NCBI RefSeq assembly: GCF_041206865.1
Contig: NZ_JBGEDP010000001.1
Location: forward strand, 4,464,001 to 4,528,000
Direction: 5' to 3'
Source: Mycobacterium sp. HUMS_12744610
Lineage (GTDB): Bacteria > Actinomycetota > Actinomycetes > Mycobacteriales > Mycobacteriaceae
Length of the DNA: 64,000 nt
Shown here: one piece after another, positions 26,142 through 35,802 of the stretch
Layout: the number at the start of each line of letters is the position of its first letter
How positions within the stretch are numbered: position 1 is the stretch's first letter
Notes under the pieces: generated by a model
What the model saw: only the letters and a program-made list of their open reading frames with translations
What the model was told of the DNA's origin: nothing
The model's database searches: none
Program-made: the position numbers and the translations under genes

Positions 26142-26766
26142 GTGAAGAGTATCGCGGTGGCGCGGCGGGTGAAAGTATCGGCGGACGGTCGTGGGGTGGT
26201 GTCGCACGCCGGGATGGGGCTGTTGCGTGAGCTGGCCGACCTGACGGGGTTGTCCGCGCAGGTCACGGCGGTTTTGGCGGATACCTACAAGGGGCCGTGG
26301 ACCTATGCTCCGGGGGCGGTGTTCGCTGATCTGGCTGCTGCGGTGGCCGACGGGGCGGACTGTATCGACGGGGTCGGGCAGCTGTGCGGGGATCGTGAGC
26401 ATGTGTTCGGGGCGAAGGCCTCGACGACGACGATGTGGCGGCTGGTCGATGAGCGTATCGACGCCGCGCACCTGCCAGGGGTTCGCGCCGCACGGGCGGC
26501 TGCGCGGGCGGCGGCTTGGGCTGCCGGAGCCGCCCCCGCTCGTGGTCAGCCCCTCTATATCGACATCGACGCCACCCTGGTGATCGACCATTCCGACAAC
26601 AAGGCTGAGGCGGCCCCGACGTGGAAGAAGTCCTTCGGCCATCACCCGCTGCTGGCGTTTTTGGACCGCCCGGAGGTCGCCGGCGGCGAGGCGCTGGCCG
26701 GGCTGTTACGCAAGGGAAACGCTGGCTCGAACACCGCCGACGACCACATCACGGTCCTTGAGCAGG
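26142..26766 (+). pseudogene. IS1380 transposase, 5' part
   Basis: The frame reads VARRVKVSADGRGVVSHAGM ... LYIDIDATLVIDHSDNKAEA (first catalytic Asp region) ... SNTADDHITVLEQ and is then cut by IS3-A. Removing 26767-28296 restores LEQ-ALDSLPADW in frame, for a total of 465 residues, the size of this family. Confidence 0.85.
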
Positions 26767-28292
26767 TGGTTTGCGTCTGACTTCGCCGCAGAGATCGGGG
26801 TGAGAAATTACCCAAGGGTGGGAGTCTTCTCGGGTGATCCGAGAGGAGCGATCCATGCCCGAGTCGAACGAGTCCGGCCGTCGGCGGCCGATGAAGCTGT
26901 CGGCGGAGACGAAGTGGGAGATCTTCCTGCAGGTCACTGCCGGGGAGATCAGCCAGGCCGAGGCCGCGCGCAGGTGGGCCGTCGACGTGTCAACGGTGAT
27001 CGGGATACGCCGCACAGTCAAAGACGCCGCACTGGCCGCCCTGGCCCGCAAGCCGGGGCGTCCTGGCCGGCAACGCGATTGGCAATTGGAGGCGGCACGA
27101 TCCGAGATCGCGCAGTTGACCGAGGCGGTCAAGGCGCAGGCTATCGAGCTGGCGGTTGTGCGGGGAAAATCCGGCTGGGGCTGAGCGGACCGGTGCCGGC
27201 GCGGGTCCCCGCCGAGGCGAAGGAGCTGGTCCTCAAGACGGTCGACGAGGCGGTCGCAGCCGGGTTCTCCCATAGCTGGGCGTGTGCGCTGTGGCAGGTC
27301 TCCGATTCGCGGGTGCACCGGTGGCGGGCGCGGCGCCGCGACACTGGCACCCTGGTCGACTGCGCCCCGGGCGGGCACCCGATACACGGTTTGCTGCCCG
27401 AGGAAGTGGCCGCGATCCTCGACCTGGTCGAGCAGTGGGGTCCGATCGACCGGTCGCATCGCAAGCTGGCCCACCGCGGCTCCTACCAGCAGCTGGTGTG
27501 GGTGGCGCCGGCCACCCTGCGCCGGGTGCTCATCACCCACGGGCTGAGCCTGCCGGCACCTCAACCACGGCGCCGGTCGGAGAAAAAGCCCTGGCCGGAC
27601 TGGCTGGTGTGGGCGCCCAACCGGATTTGGATCTGGGACGCGACCCACTTCACCCGGGCTCGCCGCGTCGTCTTCGCCATCGTCGATATGGTGTCACGCA
27701 AGTGGATCGACACCCTGGTCAGCGTCGAGGAGACCACCACCCAGGTGCAGGTGGTCTTCGAACACGCCCTCGAAATCGAGGACCTGTTGGATTTGCTGAC
27801 CGACGAGCGCCTCGACCTCGACGCGGACGATCCGCGCCGCCCGATCCTACTGGCGGTTTCCGACAACGGGCCGCCGATGACCGCCCACGACACCCGCGCT
27901 TTCATGGCCCTGATGGCCATCGTCCAACACCATGGTCGCCCCGGCGTGCCACAAGACCAAGCGTGGATCGAATCGTTCTTCGGCCACATCAAGTGCGAGT
28001 GGCCGCACCTGGAGGCCATCACCGACCCGGGCGCTGCTGGAAACCGAACTCGCAAGGGTGCGAACCGAATACAATTGCGTCAGGCTCCACGAAGCGATTG
28101 GCTATGTGACCCCCGACGACGAGCACGCCGGCCGTGGAGAGGCTATCCGCCAGGCCCGTCGTGACGGCCTCGACCGAGCACGCCAACGCCGCCTGGACTA
28201 CCATCGTCGAACCAGCACCAACCCCACCGGGGAGACGCCATGCATTGGGTAATTTCCCGCGCGATCTCTGCGGTTAAGTCAGAAACACCTCA
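26767..28292 (+). mobile_element. IS3-family element A, copy 2
   Basis: This complete 1526-bp element begins TGGTTTGCGTC and ends GTCAGAAACACCTCA. It is flanked by the 4-bp direct repeat CAGG (26763-26766 and 28293-28296), the normal IS3 duplication size. Confidence 0.9.
26855..28252 (+). pseudogene. IS3-A transposase OrfAB with orfB frameshift
   Basis: It is almost identical to the copy at 23256, including the G-GGA-AAA slippery site (27163-27169). An extra G in the run near 28027 (gacccgggcg against gacccggcg) shifts orfB after EAITDP, upstream of the C-terminal 75 residues. The catalytic residues precede the lesion but the tail is lost, so it is probably inactive. Confidence 0.8.
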
Positions 28293-28296
28293 CAGG

Positions 28297-29069
28297 CATT
28301 GGATTCGCTACCGGCGGATTGGCGTCCCGACCCGCAGAACCCGGGCGGACCGGCGGTGGTGGTGCGCTCGGATTCGGCGGGGGCCACCCACCGATTCGCC
28401 CAGGCCTGCCGCGACCGGGGGGTTGGGTTCTCCTTCGGTTTCCCCGTCGACGCCCGCGTCTGGGATGCCGTGGACACCCTGCACCTCGCCGAGGGCTGGT
28501 ATCCGGCGATCGACTCCGGTGGTGACCTGCGCGAGGGGGCGTGGGTCGCTGAGGCCACGTCCCTGGTCAGGCTATCGACCTGGCCTTCCGGGACCCGGCT
28601 GATCCTGCGCAAGGAGAGGCCCCATCCAGGGGCGCAGCTACGCTTCACCGACATCGACGGCATGCGCATCACCGCGTTGATCACCGACACCGCGCCCGGG
28701 GTCGTGCCCGGCCAGCTGGCCGGGCTGGAACTACGGCACCGCCAGCACGCCCGCGTCGAGGACCGCATCCGCGAGGCCAAGGCCGCCGGATTGGCAAACC
28801 TGCCCTGCCATGATTTCCAGTCCAACGCCGCCTGGCTAGAGATCGTGCTGGCCGCCGCTGACCTGGTCGCCTGGGCCCAACTGATCGGCTTCACCGGCAC
28901 ACCGGAGCTGGCCCGCTGCGAAATCCACGCCTTCCGCTACCGGGTGCTGCACGTCGCGGCCCGCATCACCCGCGGCGCCCGCCAACTTCGGCTGCGCATC
29001 GACGCCACCTGGCGCTGGGCCGCGGCCATCGCGACCGCCTGGCAACGCCTCCGCGCCGCCTTCCCCTGA
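28297..29069 (+). pseudogene. IS1380 transposase, 3' part
   Basis: It continues the frame from 26766: ALDSLPADWRPDPQNPGGPA ... CHDFQSNAAWLEIVLAAADL ... HVAARITRGARQLRLRID, the conserved C-terminus of IS1380 transposases. Confidence 0.85.
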
Positions 29070-29219
29070 ACAACCCCACCACCGTGCCTGACAGCCCGAA
29101 AGACCCGCGGCCCTGGGAAAGCCCGCCCACCCCGGCGACACGGGCCGATCGAACCTGCCCCAAGCCCAAAACAACAGCAATTCAGCGACTTTCGGGGCTC
29201 AGCACCGCCGCACCCCACC

Positions 29220-30082
29220 GGCGCGCAAAATCGAGGTTAGTATCGAGGCCGTTACGCCGTCCCTCTTGATACCGCCCAATGAAAAAGATCGAATAGTCAG
29301 TGCCCGCGCCGAGCATGAGTGCGCTCATCAACGCGTTGGTGAACATCGAGGAGGGCAGCAGACCCGCCTGTATTAGTAAGCTCACTATCGGCGTTGCTGC
29401 ACCGATGGCGAGCCAAAATGTAAATAGCGGCAAGAGTGCGATAAACATTGAGCGATAAATTAACAAGAGTAAAATGCCAACTAAAATTACGCATAGGGTG
29501 CCGATTACTGCTACATCGTGCATGACCGACTGAATTTGGTCGAAGGCTCCCTGGCTTAGTCCAGTAAGGTAGATCGCGGTGCCGTCTGGCTTCTTTACTG
29601 AATCGATGGTCGACTTTACTTGATTTACCGACGTGAATGCGGTTGGTGTGCCCAGATCACCAGCCAAGTGTAGCTGCACGAAAGCCAGCTGCTTATCAGG
29701 GCTCTCGCTTACCGCGATGGCCTGTGGATCGGACCAGGTATCGAATGCCGACTCGACACTTTTCTTATGGGGCCACCAATTTATGCAGGAGTACAATTCG
29801 GAATTGGCGGTCGTCGTCGTCAAATTGCTTGTTCTTCTCGACAATGAGAACCGACTCGTTGCTGGATGACGACTCGCCGAAGGCTTCGCCTATCCGCTGC
29901 ATCGCCTGGCCAGAAACCGTGTTACTTGGGAGGATAGGACGACCGTGCTCGACAACCATTCTCTCGGGCGAGGGCGCATACAAGTTCGAGCCGAGTACAA
30001 GTAGTATCCAAATACCCACAATCAGTAGCCGGGATTTGCCAACCCAGGCCGAGATAGTTGAAAGCCGTGAATCATTCCGCAC
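29220..30082 (-). pseudogene. mmpL, 5' part
   Basis: ATG 30082 opens an MmpL-like N-terminus (a transmembrane helix LLIVGIWILLVLGSNLYAP, then GQAMQRIGEAFGESSSSNES). A frameshift near 29770 leads to HKKSVESAFDTWSDPQAIAV, then membrane helices (VIGTLCVILVGILLLLIYRS) and GAGTDYSIFFIGRYQEGRR, the sterol-sensing-like region with the proton-relay GxDYxxF motif. The gene is lost at about 29220. The mmpS remnant upstream shows this was an mmpS-mmpL lipid or siderophore export operon. Confidence 0.8.
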
Positions 30083-30170
30083 TGACTAGAAACCCTCTCC
30101 GTTAGCCGGTGGCCTTACGGAACGCCAGAAGACTGCAACTCACCGATGGCCGTGTCCCCACGTCAGTCTT

Positions 30171-30450
30171 CTAATCAGCGAGACGTCCGTCCACCCTGAT
30201 TCTGCACGTCAATGGCCCATCAGCTGACACGGCTGTCGCTCCGGCAGCAAAGCCGATATCGCTGGTCTTAACCGTAATGCTCCACGGCGACGCTCCGATA
30301 TAGAGCCTCGTCTGTCCGGTCTCATCGAGATATGAGATGGTGATCTCGGCATTACTCCGACTGAGTGCCTCGTAATGTCCTTGGGTTTGCTTAACGTGAG
30401 CGTCATGTTGGCCAACGGTGACTGTGTCGGTTCGGCCGGGTGCTCCACGG
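30171..30450 (-). pseudogene. mmpS remnant
   Basis: One minus-strand frame reads AEITISYLDETGQTRLYIGA, SPWSITVKTSDIGF and GPLTCRIRVDGRLAD, then TAG. This is the C-terminal periplasmic domain of an MmpS accessory protein (YLD...PWS...CRI-VDG). The N-terminal membrane anchor and the last residues are missing or frame-shifted. It lies 90 bp upstream of mmpL as in intact operons. Confidence 0.65.
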
Positions 30451-30901
30451 CCACATCTTTTTGGGTAATTACGTAGGATCTAGCAGCGGCCCAGAGGCCC
30501 AACGATCAACACCCAGACCCATCCGTGACGGCGCGCCAAAAAGCGCCTGACCAATTCGACACCAGTGAGCGGACCGCACGATCAGTGCTTTCATTGAACG
30601 GCGTCCGACGCAGCACCGTTTTGTCCAGCGCCGACGGAATAGTTCTCACCGCCTATCCCTCACTAATCGTACACTGGGTAAGTGGCAAGTCTAAATACGC
30701 TTTACCTCCGAGAGCTAGCTACACTCGATTTAAGATAACCAAATTTTAGCGTTATGCGCGCAGCCAACATCAATGTGGCTTGCGCTTTCTGATCATACGT
30801 ACCACTAGCGCCAAGGTGCGGCGTTGCAACCATGTTTTGCTTGAGCGCAATTGGGATGGTGAAATTGATGGTTGTCTGCCCTCGATCGGCAGAAAATCTT
30901 T
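30451..30901. other. AT-richer gap, no intact gene
   Basis: About 450 bp between the mmpS and SRPBCC remnants. Base composition is visibly less GC-rich than most of the window. A minus frame around 30800 spells NMVATPHLGAS, reminiscent of 2-hydroxyacid dehydrogenases, but too little remains to call a gene. Confidence 0.35.
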
Positions 30902-31354
30902 TTAGCAGGAAGCACTTAAGCACCGTCGGCGAAGAGTCCGTACAGTAGAGCGGATACCCGAACCAAGTAGCGGCTCGATAGCGCGTTGGATAAATTTGCC
31001 GGTTAGTCCTCCCGGAAAAGAGTAGCCGACTGTTATGTCGACGTGTGTCAGTTCAGGCTCTATCGGTGTCAGAGTGGAGGTACATGATGCTTTAATCCCG
31101 TTGTTTGTGAAAACCTCCACGGTGAAGAGTCTGTTAGGTTGCCACTCGCGGATCCGACCTGTTCCGGTCATCCCAATGGGACCGATCTTGCCGCTCCCAG
31201 TAAATTTGGTGCCCAGGCCCACGGATTGTTCCCCGACCGGCTCAACGGTATGCAAGCCAAACACCCACTCCGGCATCCACCGGAAGTCAGAAACGTAGTC
31301 GAAGACCACCTCAGGTGGTAGTTCTATGGTGTTAGATGCCGATATGGTTGTCAT
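30902..31354 (-). CDS. SRPBCC-family protein
   Basis: ATG 31354 starts MTTISASNTIELPPEVVFDY, followed by a START-like fold (WMPEWVFGLHTVEPVGEQSV, GTKFTGSGKIGP, ITVGYSFPGGLTGKFIQRAI). These polyketide-cyclase-like domains bind hydrophobic ligands. The C-terminal ten residues (RRCLSASC) look off-frame, so the gene may be damaged at its end. It lies beside a monooxygenase relic, as the SRPBCC gene at 40004 lies beside a hydrolase gene. Confidence 0.6.
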   Translation of the reverse strand: MTTISASNTIELPPEVVFDYVSDFRWMPEWVFGLHTVEPVGEQSVGLGTKFTGSGKIGPIGMTGTGRIREWQPNRLFTVEVFTNNGIKASCTSTLTPIEPELTHVDITVGYSFPGGLTGKFIQRAIEPLLGSGIRSTVRTLRRRCLSASC

Positions 31355-31574
31355 ATGGCGCCCGCCGGGGTGATATGACTGCGCGATACGCGAGCGAACC
31401 ACAGCGTTTCTCCGCTTTGGGCAAATATACACCTGTGAGAGCGCAAGGGAATATCCTTAAGGGATAGGAGCTTATAGGCGAGCATCAGCAATTTTGGCCT
31501 TTACTAAGTATGTAAGATTCGACACCTCCGGAGATTGCCTTGGTAAGGTACCAGAGCCGCTATTAGTTGGCCGC

Positions 31575-31906
31575 GGGATGTCTTGGTCATGAAACGCAGG
31601 GCCGTCATCGATTGGTAAAACAGGGTTCAACCCCTTGGAAGTAGCCCAGCGCGGAATCGGCGAAAGGCAGTTCCCTGACATCCGCGCCAGTGCGAAGGGC
31701 AACGATGGTGTAGCAGTCGGGCGCGTCCATGTAGTTGAGGAGATCACCCACATACTTCGACACCTCATCTGCTTAAAAGGTTCAGGAGCATCGGCAGCTG
31801 ATGCAGTACTTCGTTCTCCTTGCGAAACGGCAAAGTAACCGCGGCACGCCGGGATACCGATACCCCGCGCTGACCGCATTTGCAGTGGCCCAGGCTCCGT
31901 TGACAT
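31575..31906 (-). pseudogene. Hydrolase-EthA-like monooxygenase deletion remnant
   Basis: The start (YRYPGVPRLLCRFARRTKYC) resembles the N-terminus of the metal-dependent hydrolases at 41479 and 52084 (YPRTRRIRFPFGEDSKY). About 100 bp later another frame reads VSKYVGDLLNYMDAPDCYTI then VRELPFADSALGYFQG, the C-terminus of the EthA-like enzyme at 49625 (SEYVCRLLNYMDAHGYDTVV, ELPFTDFAPGYFQ). A large deletion within a hydrolase-monooxygenase operon explains this. Confidence 0.6.
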
Positions 31907-31944
31907 GACCACGTTAGGTTTACCCATACATTCGGTTCCAGGTA

Positions 31945-31957
31945 CCGATCGTATCGG
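31945..31957. promoter_or_regulatory. CCGATCGTATCGG operator-like palindrome
   Basis: Near-palindrome CCGATC-G-TATCGG, about 40 bp upstream of the hydrolase/monooxygenase remnant. It is almost the same as the perfect CCGATA-G-TATCGG upstream of the intact operon at 52122. Confidence 0.5.
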
Positions 31958-32093
31958 ACGGTGGCGTCCAGCGCGATAGATCGGCGTGCCTTGCCTGTTG
32001 TGAGCGCGTAGCTGGTGGTGGTGCCTCAGCTATTTTGAGCGTGTGGCCGTTACGGCGGCTTGCCCGATGTGGAGGGCAAAATCCACATGGCCG

Positions 32094-33341
32094 TGAGGTG
32101 AGCCCCTCGTAGTGGTCCAGTTGTTGTGTGACTCTGTTGCCCGGTGTGCCGGGCAGGAAGAATCGGCAACGACATGACATCGAAGAAGCGCCGGCGGCAC
32201 ACGCCGGATCAGATCATCCGCAAGCTCGCCGAGGGCAACAAGCTGCTGGCGTCGGGCCAGGAACTCGACGAGGTGTGCCGTCACCTGGAGGTCGCCGAGT
32301 CGACCTGGCATCGCTGGGTGGCCCAATACGGCGGCATGAAGGCCAGCGACGCCAAGCGGCTCAAGGAACTAGAGGCCGAGAATGCGCGGCTCAAGAAAAT
32401 GTTCGCTAACCAGGCTCTTGACATCGACATGCTCAAGGAGCTGTCGGCGGGAAACTTCTAACTCCGAACCGCAAGCGCAGCGCCGTGGATATGCTGCGCG
32501 ACCGGTTCGGGGTGTCACAACGGCGCGCCTGCACGGTGGTAGGCATCCACCGATCCACGATGCGCCTGGCCCCACCGCCGATGAGCACCGAGGAAGCCGA
32601 GTTACGCACCTGGCTGCGCCGGTTTGCCACCGACCGGCCCCGCTGGGGGTGGCGGCGGGCCGCCAAGATGGCGCGCCGCGCTGGTTGGCAGGCCAACAAC
32701 AAGCGCATCCGCCGCCTCTGGCGTGAGGAGGGCCTGCGGGTCCCGCAGCGCCGCAAGAAGAAGCGGTTGACCGGCATCGGTGTCGTCGTGGGGGCGATGT
32801 CACCGATCCGACCGAACGTGATCTGGGCGATGGACTTCCAATTCGATACCACCGCTGATGGCCGCGCCCTAAAGCTGCTCAACGTGATCGACGAGTTCAC
32901 CCGCCAAGCTCTCGCCATTGAGGTTGATCGCCGCATCGACGCTGACGGCGTCGTTGCCGTCTTAGACCGTCTGGCCCTCACCCACGGCGCGCCAGCCTAT
33001 GTGCGCTTTGACAACGGTCCGGAGTTCGTGGCCCGCGCCGTCAACGATTGGTGCCGATTCAACGGCGCCGTTTCACTATTCATCGATCCCGGCTCGCCAT
33101 GGCAGAACGCCTGGGTCGAGTCGTTCAACGGCCGGCTCCGCGATGAATTGCTCAACGCCTGGCGCTTCGACTCGCTCCTGGAAGCCCGCGTGATCATCGA
33201 GGACTGGCGCCGTGACTACAACGCCAACCGACCCCACACCGCCCATGGCGAACTCACCCCCACCGAGTTCGCTCTACAGTGGACCACGACCCACCAACCC
33301 CAAGTCGCATAGCGACTGGACCACTAAACGGGACCCCCTCA
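32094..33341 (+). mobile_element. IS3-family element D
   Basis: This 1248-bp element has ends TGAGG..., with TAGTGGTCCAGT repeated in inverted orientation near both ends. It is flanked by GCCG (32090-32093 and 33342-33345), so it is complete. Confidence 0.9.
32174..33312 (+). CDS. IS3-D transposase OrfAB
   Basis: orfA (32174-32461) has an HTH (RRHTPDQIIRKLAEG) and a leucine-rich coiled coil (LKELEAENARLKKMFANQAL). Its end contains G-GGA-AAC (32449-32455), a -1 slippery heptamer leading to orfB (GKLLTPNRKRSAVDMLRDRF). The catalytic Asp is in WAMDFQFDTT, the second Asp in RFDNGPEF and the Glu in WVESFNGRLR. All look intact. Confidence 0.9.
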
Positions 33342-33406
33342 GCCGCACGTCGGCAGGTGACCAAGAAGCTGCGCACTGTGCTTCCCCCGAAATCGTGGAG
33401 GGTTTC

Positions 33407-34363
33407 CTATGCCGCTTCCGGCTTGGTCTTGGATTCCCTGATCTCGTAGTTGACGGGTGAGAGCCCGTCGGCGGCGCTGTGCCGGCGTTGGTGGTTGTAG
33501 AAGGTGTAGCACCAGTCGATGACCACGGCCTGCGCTTGGATAGTATCACGGAAACGATTGCGGGACAACACTTCCCATTCGAGTGAGGAGAAGAATGCCT
33601 CTGCGGCAGCATTGTCGAAACACGATCCGACCCGGCCCATCGACTGCCGAATCCCCAACTTCCGGCACAGTGCGGTGAACGCGCCCGCGGTATAGGTGCT
33701 GCCGCGATCGGTGTGGAATATGACCCGCTCGGACTCCTCGTCGCGCCAGATCACTCGGCGGCCACCGCGGGCGGCCACGGCCATTTTGATGGCCGCGCAC
33801 GCCAGCTCGGCATCTGGGTGTAAGCCCATGGCCGCGCCCAGCAGCCGGCGGCTATACAGATCGATCACGGTCGCCAAATACAGCTTCTGCCCGGACTCGG
33901 TCGGAATCTCGGTCATGTCACCGACCCATTTGCAGTTCGGCGCGGCCGCGGTGAAGTCTCGTTTGACCAGGTCGGGGAACTTCGGTGCCGTCTTGTCCTG
34001 TTTGGTAAGCCCATTGCGGCGCTTGATGCGGCGCGCCACCAAACCCTGGCGGCGCATCGAGTCGGCCACCGTTTTCTCCGACACCTGCCAACCAAGATCA
34101 CGCAGGTCATCGACCAGCCGTGGTGAACCATGTAGTCCCTTGGCCGCCTTGAACGCCGCAGCGACCGCGGCATCGAGTGCAACGCGGCGCCGATCGGTGT
34201 CGGTGTGCAACCCATCAGGATCGTCGGCACGGTTGATCCACTTGTAGAACCACGCCATGCTGACCCCCAACAGAAAGCACGTAACCGTATGCGGCACCCG
34301 GTATTTGGCCCTCTGGTCAGCGATGAAGCGTGCCACGCTCACTTCGTCGCCTCCTTCACCCAC
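33407..34363 (-). CDS. IS3-E transposase OrfB
   Basis: This 318-residue integrase carries Asp in WVGDMTEIPTE, Asp in [11 protein letters not shown] and Glu in [15 protein letters not shown]. It overlaps orfA by 25 bp, so it is translated by coupling or frameshift. A truncated copy is at 62391 and a related element at 59172. Confidence 0.9.
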   Translation of the reverse strand: MGEGGDEVSVARFIADQRAKYRVPHTVTCFLLGVSMAWFYKWINRADDPDGLHTDTDRRRVALDAAVAAAFKAAKGLHGSPRLVDDLRDLGWQVSEKTVADSMRRQGLVARRIKRRNGLTKQDKTAPKFPDLVKRDFTAAAPNCKWVGDMTEIPTESGQKLYLATVIDLYSRRLLGAAMGLHPDAELACAAIKMAVAARGGRRVIWRDEESERVIFHTDRGSTYTAGAFTALCRKLGIRQSMGRVGSCFDNAAAEAFFSSLEWEVLSRNRFRDTIQAQAVVIDWCYTFYNHQRRHSAADGLSPVNYEIRESKTKPEAA

Positions 34364-34629
34364 AGGACCACTGATCGCTTGAGGACATCACGCTCCATCC
34401 GCAGCTCGGCGTTCTCGGCCCGCAACCGCTTGAGCTCGGCGAGATCGTCGCGGGTCAGCTCCCCACGACCCTCACGCGCCTCTCGATCCTGGGCAACCCA
34501 ATTTCCCAGAGTGCCCTCGTGGATCCCCAGGTCCCGCGCGACCTGGGCGATCGACTTACCCGTCTCACGCACGATCCGAACAGCCCCCTCACGGAACTCC
34601 CGGTCGTACTTCTTCCGTTTCTCTGACAT
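34339..34629 (-). CDS. IS3-E transposase OrfA
   Basis: This 96-residue HTH protein ([33 protein letters not shown]) has a C-terminal leucine zipper ([20 protein letters not shown]). It is typical IS3 orfA, overlapping orfB. Confidence 0.9.
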   Translation of the reverse strand: MSEKRKKYDREFREGAVRIVRETGKSIAQVARDLGIHEGTLGNWVAQDREAREGRGELTRDDLAELKRLRAENAELRMERDVLKRSVVLWVKEATK

Positions 34630-34907
34630 CGCTACTCCTTATAGCTGATGCCTCCACGGTCTCGGGGGAATGCCACACTCACTGCTGTAAGGCATCGAAG
34701 ACCGATGAAAGCGAGATTTGGATCGGTGAGTGTGGTCACCTGATCTGGCCCCACTTTGGCCGTTGTTCTTCACGAATGTTGGCCCCACCGGGGTGGTGAT
34801 CATTGCCGGCGGGGTGGGGCGGTGTGTCGTCACGAATGTTGGCCCCATGCTCGTTCAGATCGTTCCTGTCGCCCGTCGTTCCTGGCGCTCAGGGAGGGTC
34901 GGTCAGG

Positions 34908-35802
34908 ATGCGGTCACGCGTGGAGTTGTTCGAGAAGATCAGGAGGGATCGGCGGGTTGAGGGCCTGTCGATCCGCGAGTTGGCAGACCGGCACGGCACG
35001 CATCGTCGGACGGTGCGCCAAGCCCTTGGTGATGCGATTATCGCACCGGGCAAAGCCTTCACGTCGCGTTCGGCACTCAGGCGCAGGAGGCGTTTGTGGA
35101 GGGCCACGTGTTGGGCTTCGAGTACTTCGGTGGGGTGCCGGGGCGGATCCGCTACGACAACCTCAAGCCCGCCGTCATCCGGGTTCTCAAGGGCCGCGAC
35201 CGGGCCGAGTCCGAACGGTTCATCGCCCTGCGAAGCCACTACGGGTTCGACTCGTTCTTCTGCCGCCCGGGCCTGGGCGGCGCCCATGAGAAGGGCGGAG
35301 TGGAGGGCGAGTTTGGACGCTTTCGCCGCCGCCACCTCGTCCCGGTCCCGGCGGGGGCCTCGCTGGCCGACCTCAACGCCTTGATCGCGGTCGCCGACCG
35401 TCTCGACGACGACCGGGTGATCACCGGGCGCCCGGTTACCGTCGGTGCGGCGTTCGCCGCCGAGCACGACTCGTTGATGGGGTTGCCGGACGAGGTGTTC
35501 GACTGCGCCCGTCTGCTGGCTGCTCGTGTCGACAAACGCGCCAGAGTGTCAGTGCGGCAGTGCTTTACTCCGTGCCGGCACGCTACGCTGGTCGACGGCT
35601 TCCGGCGCGGCTGAGTGCTCGTGGTGTCGAGGTCTACGACGGGCCTCGGGTGGTGGCGCGCCACGATCGGGCGGTCGGACGCCACGTCGAGGTGCTGTGC
35701 CTGGATCACTACCTGGAGGTGCTGGTGACCAAACCCGGCGCGCTGCCGGGAGCGACGGCGCTGGCTCAGGCCAAGGGGCGCGGGGTGTTCACCGCCAGCC
35801 AC
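34908..35802 (+). pseudogene. istA: IS21-B istA, 5' part
   Basis: ATG 34908 after AGGGAGGG gives an HTH region (VELFEKIRRDRRVEGLSIRE, HGTHRRTVRQALGD). An internal deletion near 35080 removes the first catalytic block. VLGFEYFGGVPGRIRYDNLK and GAHEKGGVEGEFGRFRR carry the second Asp and the Glu. A further frameshift near 35570 precedes YSVPARYAGRRLPARLSARG. It ends at the IS256 insertion. Confidence 0.8.

Larger units (their letters stand above)
26046..29215 (+). mobile_element. IS1380-family element (interrupted)
   Basis: The borders are approximate. The ends share GGTGyTGA..C.CGAAAGT (about 26056 on plus, about 29208 on minus). It is inserted in mmpL and carries one transposase gene split by an IS3-A copy with a 4-bp duplication. 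Confidence 0.6.
32086..33378 (+). pseudogene. Start of an unidentified IS transposase, split by IS3-D
   Basis: ATG at 32086 plus sequence after 33342 reads MAARRQVTKKLRT once IS3-D and its GCCG duplication are removed. This is the start of a DDE/integrase-type transposase. The rest is missing at the border of IS3-E. Confidence 0.4.
33379..34677 (-). mobile_element. IS3-family element E, copy 1
   Basis: The ends are related inverted repeats: TGCTTCCCCCGAAATCGTGG on the left, TGGCATTCCCCCGAGACC on the right (minus strand). The borders are good to a few bases. I could not see a clean target duplication. Confidence 0.85.

Noticed and set aside
30750..30901. NMVATPHLGAS resembling a 2-hydroxyacid dehydrogenase motif
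   Set aside because: Only one short motif is present, with no cofactor-binding region or continuing frame. It may be chance.
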